A DNA stretch of 64,000 bases from the NCBI RefSeq assembly GCF_014202995.1, contig NZ_JACHIA010000016.1:1-64000 (forward strand), given 5' to 3'. Positions 43,894 through 52,353 of the stretch are shown piece after piece. Position 1 is the stretch's first letter. Each line of letters starts with the position of its first letter. The DNA comes from Longimicrobium terrae. Lineage in GTDB: Bacteria; Gemmatimonadota; Gemmatimonadetes; Longimicrobiales; Longimicrobiaceae. The position numbers and the translations under genes were made by a program. The notes beneath the pieces are model-generated. The model made no database searches, was not told the DNA's origin, and saw only the letters and a program-made list of their open reading frames with translations.

Positions 43894-45057
43894 TCAGGGC
43901 GCGGGGCGCGAGGGATCTCGCACCCAGTGCAGCAGGCCGGGCGTAAGGTAGCGGATGCGGCCGCCCTCCCGCGTGACCAGCGCGAAGCTCACGGCCACGC
44001 GCTCCGGTGGAAACCAGCGCCGCAGGTGCCCGCCCATGTCCACGACGACCGTGTCGCCCCTCATCCGCGCGTTGTCGCCAAGCGGATGGCTGGCGTAGCT
44101 GCGGCCCTGCGCGTCCGGCGAGATGGCCAGCAGTTCGGCATTCGCGGGCAGCGGCGTTCCGTGCGAGAGAAAGGCGAGCGTGTCGCCCGTGCCGCCGCTG
44201 GCAAAGAGCGGCTCCCACGCGGGCAGGTTCGCCGCGCCGCCCAGCACGTACTCGCGAAAGAACGCCGGGTCGATGTCGTTCATCAGCAGCATGCGCGGCA
44301 CCAGTGCCGAGCGGCCGTCCCAGTATCCCGGATCCACCGTGTGCAGGTAGCGGAAGCGCCCGCTCACCGCCTCGGCCACCTCCGGCGTGTAGTGGCCGAA
44401 GGGAAAGGCGAAGTCCGCACCCGCGCCGGCGGCGTCCGTGCGCGCCTCGATGATCCCGCGCGAGCGCGCCATCGTTGCCGCCACCTCGCGGACGGAACTG
44501 CCCAGGCTGCGGTGATCGTAGCCGTGCGCGGAGACCCGGTGCCCGCCCGCCACCAGCCGCCGCACCTCGTCCGCCGACAGGTGCCGCGGCCCGCCCTCCG
44601 CGATGCGGCTGGGGATGACGAAGAAGATGCCGCGAAACCCGTAGCGCTCCAGGATGGCCGCCGCGCGAAGGTGGTCGCGCGGCCCGTCGTCGAACGTGAG
44701 CACGACGAGGCGGCGGCGGTCGTCCCCCGGCCGAACCTCCTCCGGAAAGACGGAGCGGAAGCCGCTGGCGCGCAGGAACCCCAGCATTTCCTCGAACGCG
44801 GCGTACGTCGCGGTCAGGTTTCCCCCGCGCGTGCCGAGCGTGTCCGCGAACCCGTGCCAGGTCAGCACGGGGATTCCCGCCTCGTCCGGCGCCGCGCGCA
44901 GGGCGTTCATGGGCGCGGGCGCGGCGGGGGCGCGGTGGCCGCCCGCGCAGGCGGCGAGGAGGGGGATGAGCGCGGTGGCCATTCCCCGCGCGAGCGTGGA
45001 GCGGGCGTGGTTCCGGTACATCGGCAACTGGGTCGCGTGTTGATGAGGATCTGTCAT
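43894..45057 (-). CDS. Polysaccharide deacetylase, lipoprotein
   Basis: 387 residues if started at ATG 45057 (GGTGG upstream); ATG 45021 is also plausible. Signal sequence ends in the lipobox LLAAC (C37), so the protein is anchored to a membrane. The NodB-fold motifs are VLTFDDGP (119-126) and SAHGYDHRSL (H178 and H182 as metal ligands), then DFAFPFGHYT. It removes acetyl groups from N-acetylated polysaccharide or peptidoglycan. A C-terminal domain (about 260-387) is not recognised. The frame extends upstream to 45333 through Arg-rich, non-coding sequence. Confidence 0.9.
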   Translation of the reverse strand: MTDPHQHATQLPMYRNHARSTLARGMATALIPLLAACAGGHRAPAAPAPMNALRAAPDEAGIPVLTWHGFADTLGTRGGNLTATYAAFEEMLGFLRASGFRSVFPEEVRPGDDRRRLVVLTFDDGPRDHLRAAAILERYGFRGIFFVIPSRIAEGGPRHLSADEVRRLVAGGHRVSAHGYDHRSLGSSVREVAATMARSRGIIEARTDAAGAGADFAFPFGHYTPEVAEAVSGRFRYLHTVDPGYWDGRSALVPRMLLMNDIDPAFFREYVLGGAANLPAWEPLFASGGTGDTLAFLSHGTPLPANAELLAISPDAQGRSYASHPLGDNARMRGDTVVVDMGGHLRRWFPPERVAVSFALVTREGGRIRYLTPGLLHWVRDPSRPAP

Positions 45058-45438
45058 TCTACGCCACCCGCCGCACCACTCGCTACGTCCGGCGCACCCG
45101 GACTCGCCGCTTGAGAGGAACGCGTGGGCGCGGCGCCGTCGATCCGCCGCTCTCGAAGCTCCCGATCCCCCGCACCGGGCTGGATCGGCGGCGAGGGGGG
45201 ACAAGGCCGGGGATGCATTCGCGTTCGTTGATCGAGCCTGACCCGCGCTCCTCTCCCGCGGAGCCGGGCGAACGCGCCCCCATCCGCAAGCGCCCGCACC
45301 CCCCGGAATGCATCGGGCCGACCTGACGCGCACTCACGCACTCACGCACACCGCACTCACGCACTTCCGTACCCAGCACTCACGCACTTCCGTACCGCTT
45401 CTGTCGTCCCGCAGCGGAAACCGTTAGCATTCCTCATC
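45058..45438. repeat. Non-coding gap with two CACTCACGCAC arms
   Basis: Bases 45329-45389 contain CACTCACGCACTCACGCACA followed by two copies of GCACTCACGCACTTCCGTA. This is the same arm sequence as in dnaE2 and the sufC-sufB gap, here duplicated in the same direction. The rest shows no gene. Confidence 0.75.
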
Positions 45439-46299
45439 ATGCAAGCATCCAACCTGACTCCCGGACCCGGCGGGGCAACCCGCGTACTGCGCATGGGCGC
45501 GGCGGTGACGGCCGCCGCGTGGGGGCTGTTTCTGCTCCTCTGCTGGCAGCTTACCCTGCTCCAGTCGCTGCGGATGGACCCGCGGGCGGCGCTGGCGTGG
45601 ATCATCGCCGTCACCGTCGCGCTTCTGCTGGTGTACACGTGGGCGCCCCGCCGCCGCCGCGCGCGCGCCCGCCTCCGTGTGCGCTGGCCGCGCCGCGCGT
45701 GGCCGTGGCTGCTGGTGATGGCGCCCGCGTTCGCCTCCCTGCCGCAGGCGCTGTGGGTGGCGCTGCAGGCATTCGGCATGGCGCACGATCCGCCGCCGCA
45801 GCCGGAGCTGGACGCGTTCATCGCCAGGCCGTTCGGCGAGCCGGCGTTCTGGCTCCTCGCGATCGGCGCGGCGCCGCTGGTGGAGGAGTTCGGCTTTCGC
45901 GGATGGATTCAGCGCCCGCTGGAGCGCGGCTTTGGCCCCATGCCCGCCATCGCCACCTCCGCCTTTCTCTTCGCCCTGGCGCACGGCGAGCCGGAGCTGA
46001 TCCCCATCCGCCTGGCCGCCGGGCTGGTGCTGGGCCACGCGGTGTGGGCCAGCCGGTCCATCTGGAGCGGCGTTCTGCTTCACCTGGCGTGGAACCTGGG
46101 CGCGCTGGCGCTGGACATGGTGGCGCGCGACGTGGACGCGTCCAACAAGGGATGGGAGTGGGGCGTGCCCGCGGCCGTGGTGGCCGCGCTGTGCCTGCTG
46201 CTGTGCGCCTGGACGGTCAAGCGGATGCAGGACGCCGCCGCCCCGCGCCCCGCCCGCGCCCGCCTGACCCCCGCCGCCGAGGGGCCGTCCGCCCGCTGA
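45439..46299 (+). CDS. CPBP family intramembrane metalloprotease
   Basis: 286 residues from ATG 45439. Six to seven hydrophobic segments with the CPBP/Abi signature: VEEFGFRGW (E149, E150, R154), FALAHGEPE (H182) and LLHLAWNLG (H215, N219), which form the buried metal site of CAAX-type prenyl proteases. A polybasic loop (RRRRARARLRVR, about 71-82) is cytoplasmic. In bacteria these proteins process peptides or membrane proteins; the substrate is unknown. Stands alone between repeats and the second Rrf2 operon. Confidence 0.92.
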   Translation: MQASNLTPGPGGATRVLRMGAAVTAAAWGLFLLLCWQLTLLQSLRMDPRAALAWIIAVTVALLLVYTWAPRRRRARARLRVRWPRRAWPWLLVMAPAFASLPQALWVALQAFGMAHDPPPQPELDAFIARPFGEPAFWLLAIGAAPLVEEFGFRGWIQRPLERGFGPMPAIATSAFLFALAHGEPELIPIRLAAGLVLGHAVWASRSIWSGVLLHLAWNLGALALDMVARDVDASNKGWEWGVPAAVVAALCLLLCAWTVKRMQDAAAPRPARARLTPAAEGPSAR

Positions 46300-46319
46300 G
46301 CACGCGCGGGCCGGAGCCG

Positions 46320-46357
46320 GACGAGCGGATTCGCGCAGTTCCGCGGATCCGCTCGTC
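46320..46357. terminator. Hairpin downstream of the CPBP gene
   Basis: GACGAGCGGAT / ATCCGCTCGTC with a 16-base loop that itself contains CGCG/CGCG. No T tract, so termination efficiency is uncertain. Confidence 0.5.
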
Positions 46358-46422
46358 GCGTTGGAGGAAGTGCATCCCCCGTCCGCCGAGCCGGACTCCC
46401 GCCCACCGCACGCGGCGGGAGC

Positions 46423-46461
46423 TTGCGCGGATCGACAGTATCACGTAACATGCAGAGTTAC
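46423..46461 (+). promoter_or_regulatory. Promoter with Rrf2-type operator (site 4), probably leaderless
   Basis: TTGCGC (46423-46428), 17-base spacer, TAACAT (46446-46451). The inverted repeat GTAAC-ATGCAGA-GTTAC (46445-46461) covers the -10 element and ends directly before ATG 46462. Transcription would begin only a few bases before the start codon. Confidence 0.65.
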
Positions 46462-46917
46462 ATGAAGCGAAACGAACGCCTGTCTGTCGCGCTGCACGTG
46501 CTGCTGCACATGAGCGAGCGCCAGGACCGGCCGATGACGTCAGAAGAGATGGCGGCGTGCATCGGTACCAACGCCGTCGTCATCCGCCGCACCTTTGCGG
46601 GGCTGCGGGAAGCCGGAATCGTGACCTCGGTCAAGGGCCACGGCGGCGGCTGGCGGCTGGCGCGGCCGCCGGCCGAGGTCAGCCTGGCGGAGATCCAGCG
46701 CGCCCTGGGGGAGCGGGTGGTTGCCGTCGGCTCGTCCGATGAACCGCCGCCGCGGTGCCTCCTCCTGCAGTCGGTCGTCCGGTCGCTGGACGACGCGGTG
46801 CGCGAGGCGGAACGGGTCCTCGAGCGGCGCCTGGCCACCCTGACCCTCGCCGACCTGGCGGCGGACGTGGGAGTGCATCACGGCGGACAGGCCCCACCGG
46901 GAGAGATACGAACATGA
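46462..46917 (+). CDS. Rrf2 family transcriptional regulator 2
   Basis: 151 residues from ATG 46462 (MKRNERLSVALHVLLHMSE); ATG 46450 inside the operator is an alternative. HTH SEEMAACIGTNAVVIRRTFAGL and wing VKGHGGGWRLARP are typical of Rrf2. Only one Cys (PRCLLL) follows the wing, so it is not an Fe-S sensor like IscR. Its stop overlaps the start of a thioredoxin-reductase-like enzyme (ATGA). It is related in the HTH region to regulator 1 (TNAVV[VI]RR in both), which explains the common operator. Confidence 0.92.
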   Translation: MKRNERLSVALHVLLHMSERQDRPMTSEEMAACIGTNAVVIRRTFAGLREAGIVTSVKGHGGGWRLARPPAEVSLAEIQRALGERVVAVGSSDEPPPRCLLLQSVVRSLDDAVREAERVLERRLATLTLADLAADVGVHHGGQAPPGEIRT

Positions 46918-47840
46918 CGTATGACGCCATCGTGGCCGGCGGCAGCTTTGCCGGCCTGTCCGCCGCCCTGCAGCTGGCCCGCGCGCGCCGCCGCGTGCTG
47001 GTGATCGACTCCGGGCTGCCCCGCAACCGTTTTGCCGCGCACGCGCACGGTTTTCTGGGGCAGGACGGCCGCCCGCCGCGCGAGATCATCGCCGAAGCGT
47101 CGCGCCAGCTGGCGCTGTATCCCACGGTGTCGCGGCTGGACGGGGAAGCGGTGGATGCGCGTGACGAGGGCGGCGCGTTCGTCGTCTCCCTGGCCGGCGG
47201 GCGGGAGGAGCGGGCCGCCCGCCTGGTTCTGGCTACCGGCGTGCGCGATGAACTGCCGCCGATCGCCGGAATGCGGGAGCGCTGGGGGGCCACGGTGCTG
47301 CACTGCCCGTACTGCCATGGATACGAGGTCGCGGACCAGCCGCTGGGGGTGATCGCCAACCATCCCATGTCGGCGCACCAGGCGGCGCTGATCCCGGACT
47401 GGGGCCCCACCACCTACTTTACCCAGGGCGTGTTTGAGCCGGACGAGGAGCAGGCGGCGCGGCTGGCGGCCCGCGGCGTGGTGATCGAGCGGACGCCGGT
47501 GGTGGAACTGCTGGGCACGGCGCCCGCGCTGGACGCCGTGCGGTTGAGTGACGGGAGGATCGTATCGCTGGGCGCCGTGTTCACCGCGCCGCGCACGCAC
47601 ATGGCCAGCCCGCTGGCCCGGGCGCTGGGCTGCGCGATGGATGACGGGCCGCAGGGACAGCACGTGCGCGTGGACGACTCGAAGCAGACGACGGTGCCCG
47701 GGGTGTACGCCGCGGGCGACGCGGCGAGCCCCATGCACAACGCCACCATGGCGTCGGCGGCGGGTGTGATGGCCGGGGTGGGCGCGCACCAGTCGCTGGT
47801 GGCGCACCGCATCAGGCCGGCGGAGGCGGACGCCGCGTGA
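46914..47840 (+). CDS. Thioredoxin reductase-like FAD oxidoreductase
   Basis: 308 residues from ATG 46914, overlapping the rrf2 stop. FAD-binding GGSFAGLSAA (9-18), redox-active CPYC (C130-C133) in LHCPYCHGYEVAD, and the C-terminal FAD motif GVYAAGDAASPMHN. The NADPH motif GxGxxA is not obvious after the CPYC segment (it reads GVIANHPMSAHQA), so it may belong to the ferredoxin- or otherwise-linked TrxR-like branch (as in the Rrf2-associated YpdA/Trr-like enzymes). Cytoplasmic thiol or toxophore reduction under control of the overlapping Rrf2 regulator is likely. Confidence 0.9.
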   Translation: MTYDAIVAGGSFAGLSAALQLARARRRVLVIDSGLPRNRFAAHAHGFLGQDGRPPREIIAEASRQLALYPTVSRLDGEAVDARDEGGAFVVSLAGGREERAARLVLATGVRDELPPIAGMRERWGATVLHCPYCHGYEVADQPLGVIANHPMSAHQAALIPDWGPTTYFTQGVFEPDEEQAARLAARGVVIERTPVVELLGTAPALDAVRLSDGRIVSLGAVFTAPRTHMASPLARALGCAMDDGPQGQHVRVDDSKQTTVPGVYAAGDAASPMHNATMASAAGVMAGVGAHQSLVAHRIRPAEADAA

Positions 47841-47937
47841 CGTCCGGTTGCCGGCCCGGAATGTGGGTGTGGATGGATGGGCGCACCGCGCCGCTTTCGG
47901 GGCCGGCCTTCCGGCCCCGGACTTCACCCGCCCAGGC

Positions 47938-48348
47938 TCAGGCCTGCGAAACCTGGCTGGCGCCGCCGAACTGGGCGCGCAGCTCCGACATCCACGCCGG
48001 CTGCGTCTTGCCGCTCTGCTCGTAGCCGCGCTCCACGCAGTCCAGCAGGCAGGTGGCCGCCTCGCGCCGCGGATCGGGCGACAGGTCGTGCACCAGCACC
48101 GACAGCGCGGCGGACGCTTCTTCGCGGCGCACGGCGCCGCCCTGCATGGCCGCGTACTGCACGAACCAGGTGCGCAGGCGGCGAAGGGTGGGCGAGTACG
48201 GAGCCGTACCCTGAAGGAACTTCTTGAGCCCGGTGGGGCTCATCCCGATCTCCCGGGCCACGCTGCGCAGGGAGGTGTTCTCCACCCGGGCCTGCGCGGT
48301 TTCACGCAGGTGCTTGATCGTGGCGCTTCGCGTATCGCTGCTCATCAT
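47938..48348 (-). CDS. Helix-turn-helix protein of the GMSPxGLKKF type
   Basis: 136 residues from ATG 48348 (AGGGA upstream; 48345 also possible). A predicted HTH at about 26-46, TSLRSVAREIGMSPTGLKKF, is followed by LQGTAPYSPTLRRLRTWFVQY. The pattern SLRxVAxxxGMSPxGLxxFL-G-xPYxxTxxxLxxW recurs in many paralogues in Gemmatimonadota genomes as I recall them. The C-terminal half is a helical domain with a single Cys pair. Function unknown; a short phage-repressor-like DNA-binding protein is the natural guess. A clear promoter lies about 75-105 bases upstream. Confidence 0.75.
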   Translation of the reverse strand: MMSSDTRSATIKHLRETAQARVENTSLRSVAREIGMSPTGLKKFLQGTAPYSPTLRRLRTWFVQYAAMQGGAVRREEASAALSVLVHDLSPDPRREAATCLLDCVERGYEQSGKTQPAWMSELRAQFGGASQVSQA

Positions 48349-48422
48349 CCGATCCCTTTCTGTTCTGGAACGTCCCTTTCGGGGGTGGAACCAAGGGGTG
48401 TGGCCCGCTCTGTTCAACGCAC

Positions 48423-48453
48423 CAAATTTAATACCGAACAAAACCCGAATCAA
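48423..48453 (-). promoter_or_regulatory. FCB-type promoter TTG-N20-TAAATTTG of the HTH gene
   Basis: On the minus strand TTG (48453-48451), 20 bases, TAAATTTG (48430-48423). This equals the Bacteroidota promoter consensus (TTG at -33, TAnnTTTG at -7, 19-21 bases apart). The spacer includes TTGTTCGGTAT, also present before imuA (11262-11272). Confidence 0.6.
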
Positions 48454-48977
48454 GTGGTCCAGCACCCCAGCTAACTGCGGGGCAGGTGTGCACTTACGCC
48501 ACTTTCTCGGGCCCGGTGGACAGCGTGCGCGGGACCCAAACCACCCTCCCGCAAGATGTTCGGGCGATGGCGTACACAGAGTGGACGCGCCTGCCCCCGA
48601 TCCCCGTCGGAGCTGTTCACTTCGGTTTCAGGATGGCCGGTTACGGGCGATCCGGAGGGCGGATGAAGCCGCTTCCGGACGGATCCCGAACCGCGTTTCC
48701 GGCGTGAATGTGTGAATATACGCTGGAAAGGTGTGTTTCGTCACCTTCACGCCATCAGCGTGCTATTCTGTCCATCTGTAACGATGGACGGGGAGGCGGC
48801 CGGAGTCGGCCGCGGCTCGTCCCGAAGGCGCGCAATCCGCTGGCGGCCGCGCGCGTTACGGAGGCGTAACGGCGCGCCGTGCCCACCCTCGCCGCATTGC
48901 CCCGCGGCCCGCACCGCCTCATGTTCCCGGCCTGTGCCCCGCCGCCGGCGCGGGCGTTCCACGTTCCTTCAGAGCGC
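48454..48977. other. Intergenic region upstream of ppk1 with an inverted repeat
   Basis: TCCATC-TGTAAC-GATGGA (48771-48788) follows a -10-like TATTCT at 48764, and AAGGTG-N8-CACCTT lies at 48728-48747; either could be an operator for ppk1. An ORF at 48486-48707 has no supporting feature and is not called. Confidence 0.4.
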
Positions 48978-51215
48978 ATGCTGCCGCACGATCCCCCCGC
49001 CCTGCCCGCGGACCTGCCCGCGGCCGAGGACATCGACCTGGGCCCGCCCGCCGCCACGCCGCTGCTGCCCCGCGCCGTGCGCGCGCAAGAGGTGCCGGCG
49101 GACGCCCCGCTGGATCACCCGTCGCTGTACTTCAACCGCGAACTGGGGCTGCTGGACTTCAACTGGCGCGTGCTGCAGCAGGGGCGCGACCCCCGCACGC
49201 CGCTGCTGGAGCGGGTGCGCTTTCTGGCCATCACCAGCAGCAACCTGGACGAGTTCTTTCAGAAGCGGGTGGGCGGGCTCAAGCGGCAGCAGATCGCGGG
49301 CGTGCAGACGCGCTCGCTGGACGGCCGCACCCCCGGCGAGCAGCTGTCCATGATCACCGACGCGGCCAGCGAAATGTACGCGGCGCTGGCGCACGCGTGG
49401 GACCGCGAGCTGCGCCCGCTGCTGCGCTCCGAGGCGGACGTCGTCGTCAGCGACTGGCACGAGCTGGACGGGGCGCAGCGCACGGGGCTTACGCGCTACT
49501 TCCGCGAGAACATCTACCCCGTCCTCACCCCGCTGGCGGTGGACCCCGGCCATCCGTTCCCCTTCATCAGCAACCTGAGCCTGTCGCTGGCCGTGCTGAT
49601 GCGGCACTCCGCGCGCAACACCATGCACTTTGCGCGGATCAAGGTGCCCACCACGCAGGGGCGCTGGGTGCCCGTGCCGGATTCGCCCCACGCGCACCAG
49701 TTCGTGCCCGTGGAGCAGCTGGTGCAGGCCAACGTGGCCGAGCTGTTTCCGGGGATGGAGGTGCTGAGCGCCAGCGCCTTTCGCGTCACCCGCAACGCCG
49801 ACGTGGACCGGGACGACGACGAATCCGAGGACCTGCTGGCGCTGATTTCCGAGGAGCTTCGCGAGCGGCGGTTCGCGCCGGTCGTCCGGCTGGAGGTGGA
49901 GCGGGGGATGCCGCCGGAGGTGCGCGAGCTGCTGTGCCGCGAACTGGAGCTGGACGACGCCGACGTGTACGAATCCGCCGACATGCTGGACCACGCGGAC
50001 TGCACCACGCTGGCGGATCTGGATCTGCAGCCCTTTCGCTACGATCCGTGGGAGCCCGTCGTCCCCGAGGCGCTGCAGCACGAGGGGGAGACGGAGGACG
50101 AGCGCAACATCTTTTCCATCATCCGCCGCGGCGACGTGCTCGTCCATCATCCGTACGAATCGTTTACCGCCAGCGTGCAGCGGCTGCTGGACGAGGCGGC
50201 CGACGACCCCAACGTGCTGGCCATCAAGATGACGCTGTACCGCACCGGCGGGCAGTCGCCGGTGGTGCAGGCGCTGCTGCGCGCGGCGGAGCGGGGCAAG
50301 CAGGTGGCGGTGCTGGTGGAGGTCACGGCGCGCTTTGACGAGGCCAACAACATCGTCGGCGCGCAGATGATGGAAGACGCCGGCGTGCACGTCACCTACG
50401 GGCTGGTGGGCCTCAAGACGCACTCCAAGGTGACGCTCGTCGTCCGTCTGGAGGATGGAAAGCCGCGCACGTACTGCCACGTGGGGACGGGCAACTACCA
50501 CGCGAAGACCACGCGGCTGTACACGGATTTCGGCCTGCTGACGGGGAACGCGGAGATCGGGCGCGACCTTGTCAACTTTTTCCACTTTCTGACCGGGTAC
50601 GCGCCGGACCAGAACTACGACCGCCTGGTGGTGGCCCCGCGTGACATGCGCCGGGTGTTTCAGGACCTGATCCGGCGCGAGGTGGAGATCCAGCAGTCCG
50701 GCGGAACGGGGCGGGTGATCGCCAAGTTCAACGCGCTGGACGACTTCGGGATGATCGTGGAGCTGTACCGCGCGTCGCAGGCCGGGGTGAAGGTGGACCT
50801 CATCATCCGCGGGCACACGCGGCTGCGGCCGGGGCTGCCGGGGTACAGCGACCACATCCGGGTCACGAGCATCGTGGGGCGCTTTCTGGAGCACGACCGC
50901 ATCTTCTTCTTTGGCAACGGCGGCGATCCGGAGATCTTCATGGGGAGCGCCGACTGGCGCGGCCGCAACCTGAACGAGCGGGTGGAAACGCTGGTGCCGG
51001 TGATGGATTCGGCGCTGCGCGGCCGGGTGATCGACGTGCTGCACTACGCGCTGAACGACAACCGCCTGTCGTGGGAGCTGAACTCCGACGGGCAGTACGT
51101 GCAGCGCCGGCCGCAGCCGGGCGAGCCGGAAGTGAACTACCAAGATGTGCTGATGCGCGACGCCGTGGCCCGCAGCCGCGCGCCCGCCACGCGCCCGTGG
51201 GAGCTGACGATCTAA
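48978..51215 (+). CDS. ppk1: Polyphosphate kinase 1
   Basis: 745 residues from ATG 48978; in-frame GTG 48879 and ATG 48921 are alternatives and the first 45 residues are Pro/Ala-rich. The conserved core starts SLYFNRELGLLDFNWRVL. The autophosphorylated His is in LKTHSKVTLV (H482 approximately) and the second in YCHVGTGNYHAKT (H501 approximately). RTGGQSPVVQAL and DYxHIR-type ATP-contact segments are present. PPK1 reversibly polymerises ATP gamma-phosphate into polyphosphate. No ppx is adjacent. Confidence 0.96.
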   Translation: MLPHDPPALPADLPAAEDIDLGPPAATPLLPRAVRAQEVPADAPLDHPSLYFNRELGLLDFNWRVLQQGRDPRTPLLERVRFLAITSSNLDEFFQKRVGGLKRQQIAGVQTRSLDGRTPGEQLSMITDAASEMYAALAHAWDRELRPLLRSEADVVVSDWHELDGAQRTGLTRYFRENIYPVLTPLAVDPGHPFPFISNLSLSLAVLMRHSARNTMHFARIKVPTTQGRWVPVPDSPHAHQFVPVEQLVQANVAELFPGMEVLSASAFRVTRNADVDRDDDESEDLLALISEELRERRFAPVVRLEVERGMPPEVRELLCRELELDDADVYESADMLDHADCTTLADLDLQPFRYDPWEPVVPEALQHEGETEDERNIFSIIRRGDVLVHHPYESFTASVQRLLDEAADDPNVLAIKMTLYRTGGQSPVVQALLRAAERGKQVAVLVEVTARFDEANNIVGAQMMEDAGVHVTYGLVGLKTHSKVTLVVRLEDGKPRTYCHVGTGNYHAKTTRLYTDFGLLTGNAEIGRDLVNFFHFLTGYAPDQNYDRLVVAPRDMRRVFQDLIRREVEIQQSGGTGRVIAKFNALDDFGMIVELYRASQAGVKVDLIIRGHTRLRPGLPGYSDHIRVTSIVGRFLEHDRIFFFGNGGDPEIFMGSADWRGRNLNERVETLVPVMDSALRGRVIDVLHYALNDNRLSWELNSDGQYVQRRPQPGEPEVNYQDVLMRDAVARSRAPATRPWELTI

Positions 51216-52353
51216 CGGACTGCATCACGCAAAGCAGCAGAGACGCAGAGGCCGCGCTCCCGCCGGCCGCCGCGAGGCGGATGGCGGGAGTTCGCGTTCC
51301 GGATCTGCCGTCTCACCGCCCAGAGGCGTCCGTTGCCGTCCCTCCGCCACCAGCCACCTGTCGCGGTCTCATCGCCCAAGGCGTCATCCGGAGGAGGCGC
51401 CGGCCGATATGTCGGTCGGGACGGACTCTGGCGCCGACGAAGGATCTACCATCCCCGCGAGAACGGGCGTGTGTGGCGCGACGTTGGCTCGGCGGATAGT
51501 AGATCCTTCGGTCGCGCAACGAGTCGCCGTGATGGAGAGGCCGGGGCACGCTCCCTCATCAGGATGACATGGTTTGGGCTGTGAGTGGCCGCGGGACAAC
51601 ATCATGTCATCCTGAGGAGGCGCCGACGGAACTCTCTGCCGCGCTGACACTTGGCGCCGACGAAAGGGTCTACCATCCGCGCGAGAACGGGCGTGCGTCC
51701 CGCGACGTTGGCTCGGCGGATAGTAGATCCTTCGGTCGCGCACGGGTCGGCGTGATGGAGAGCCCGGGGCACGCTCCCTCAGGATGACATGGTTTGGGCT
51801 GTGAGTGGCCGCGGGACAGCATCATGTCATCCTGAGGAGGCGCCGGCCGATGCGTCGGCCGCGACGTAATCTGGCGCCGACGAAGGATCTACTCTGCGCC
51901 AAGCCAACGTCGCGCCACACACGGAGGGCGGCGTTCCCTGGTGCCGCGCGCCGGGTGTCGGGGGTGGCGAATCCAGGCGAGTTCCTGGCCTGCGCAAACG
52001 GAACGGAGCGGCGGAGGATGACCTCTGCTGCTCCGTTTTCCCTGCGGGACGATTCCCGCCGCGCCGCTCCTTCGGGACGGATCCAGGCGCCGCGCCGGGA
52101 TCGAGCGGCTCGGGGGTAAACGTCTGATTTCTCTGCATCAGGTTTGTCCCGCGCTGGACGAAACACAGTTTCTGCTCCCACCGGGCGTAGCTGGGAGTTC
52201 CGTATACAGCCGGGCGGGTGTCCACATCGAGTACATGTTGTATCATACGTTTTGCGCCTCTTGTTTTTGTATTGGAAGTGTGCTTTAGTTGATGGACGAT
52301 CTCATTAAGCCTTCGCGTTTCCCGACGCGAGCCCCGACACACCTGGAGGACGG
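51216..52353. repeat. 1.1-kb non-coding region with tandem ~222-bp repeats
   Basis: Units begin at 51384, 51607 and 51827 (TCATCCtGAGGAGGCGCCG), the third incomplete. Each contains inverted GAAGGATCTAC and GTAGATCCTTC segments around GCGACGTTGGCTCGGCGGAT, and ends CACGCTCCCTC-AGGATGACATGG-TTTGGGCTGTGAGTGGC. A partial inverted copy lies at 21709-21783. Bases 51230-51250 carry the AGAGACGCAGAG repeat end. Bases 52200-52353 are AT-richer and probably hold the amidase promoter. No gene is supported. Confidence 0.8.

Noticed and set aside
45329-45389. CACTCACGCAC arrays as a CRISPR
   Set aside because: The units are direct short repeats without regular spacers, and no cas genes are present. They are arms of inverted-repeat elements.
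48486-48707. 73-codon frame between the HTH gene and ppk1
   Set aside because: No ribosome site, no motif, GTG start; indistinguishable from chance.
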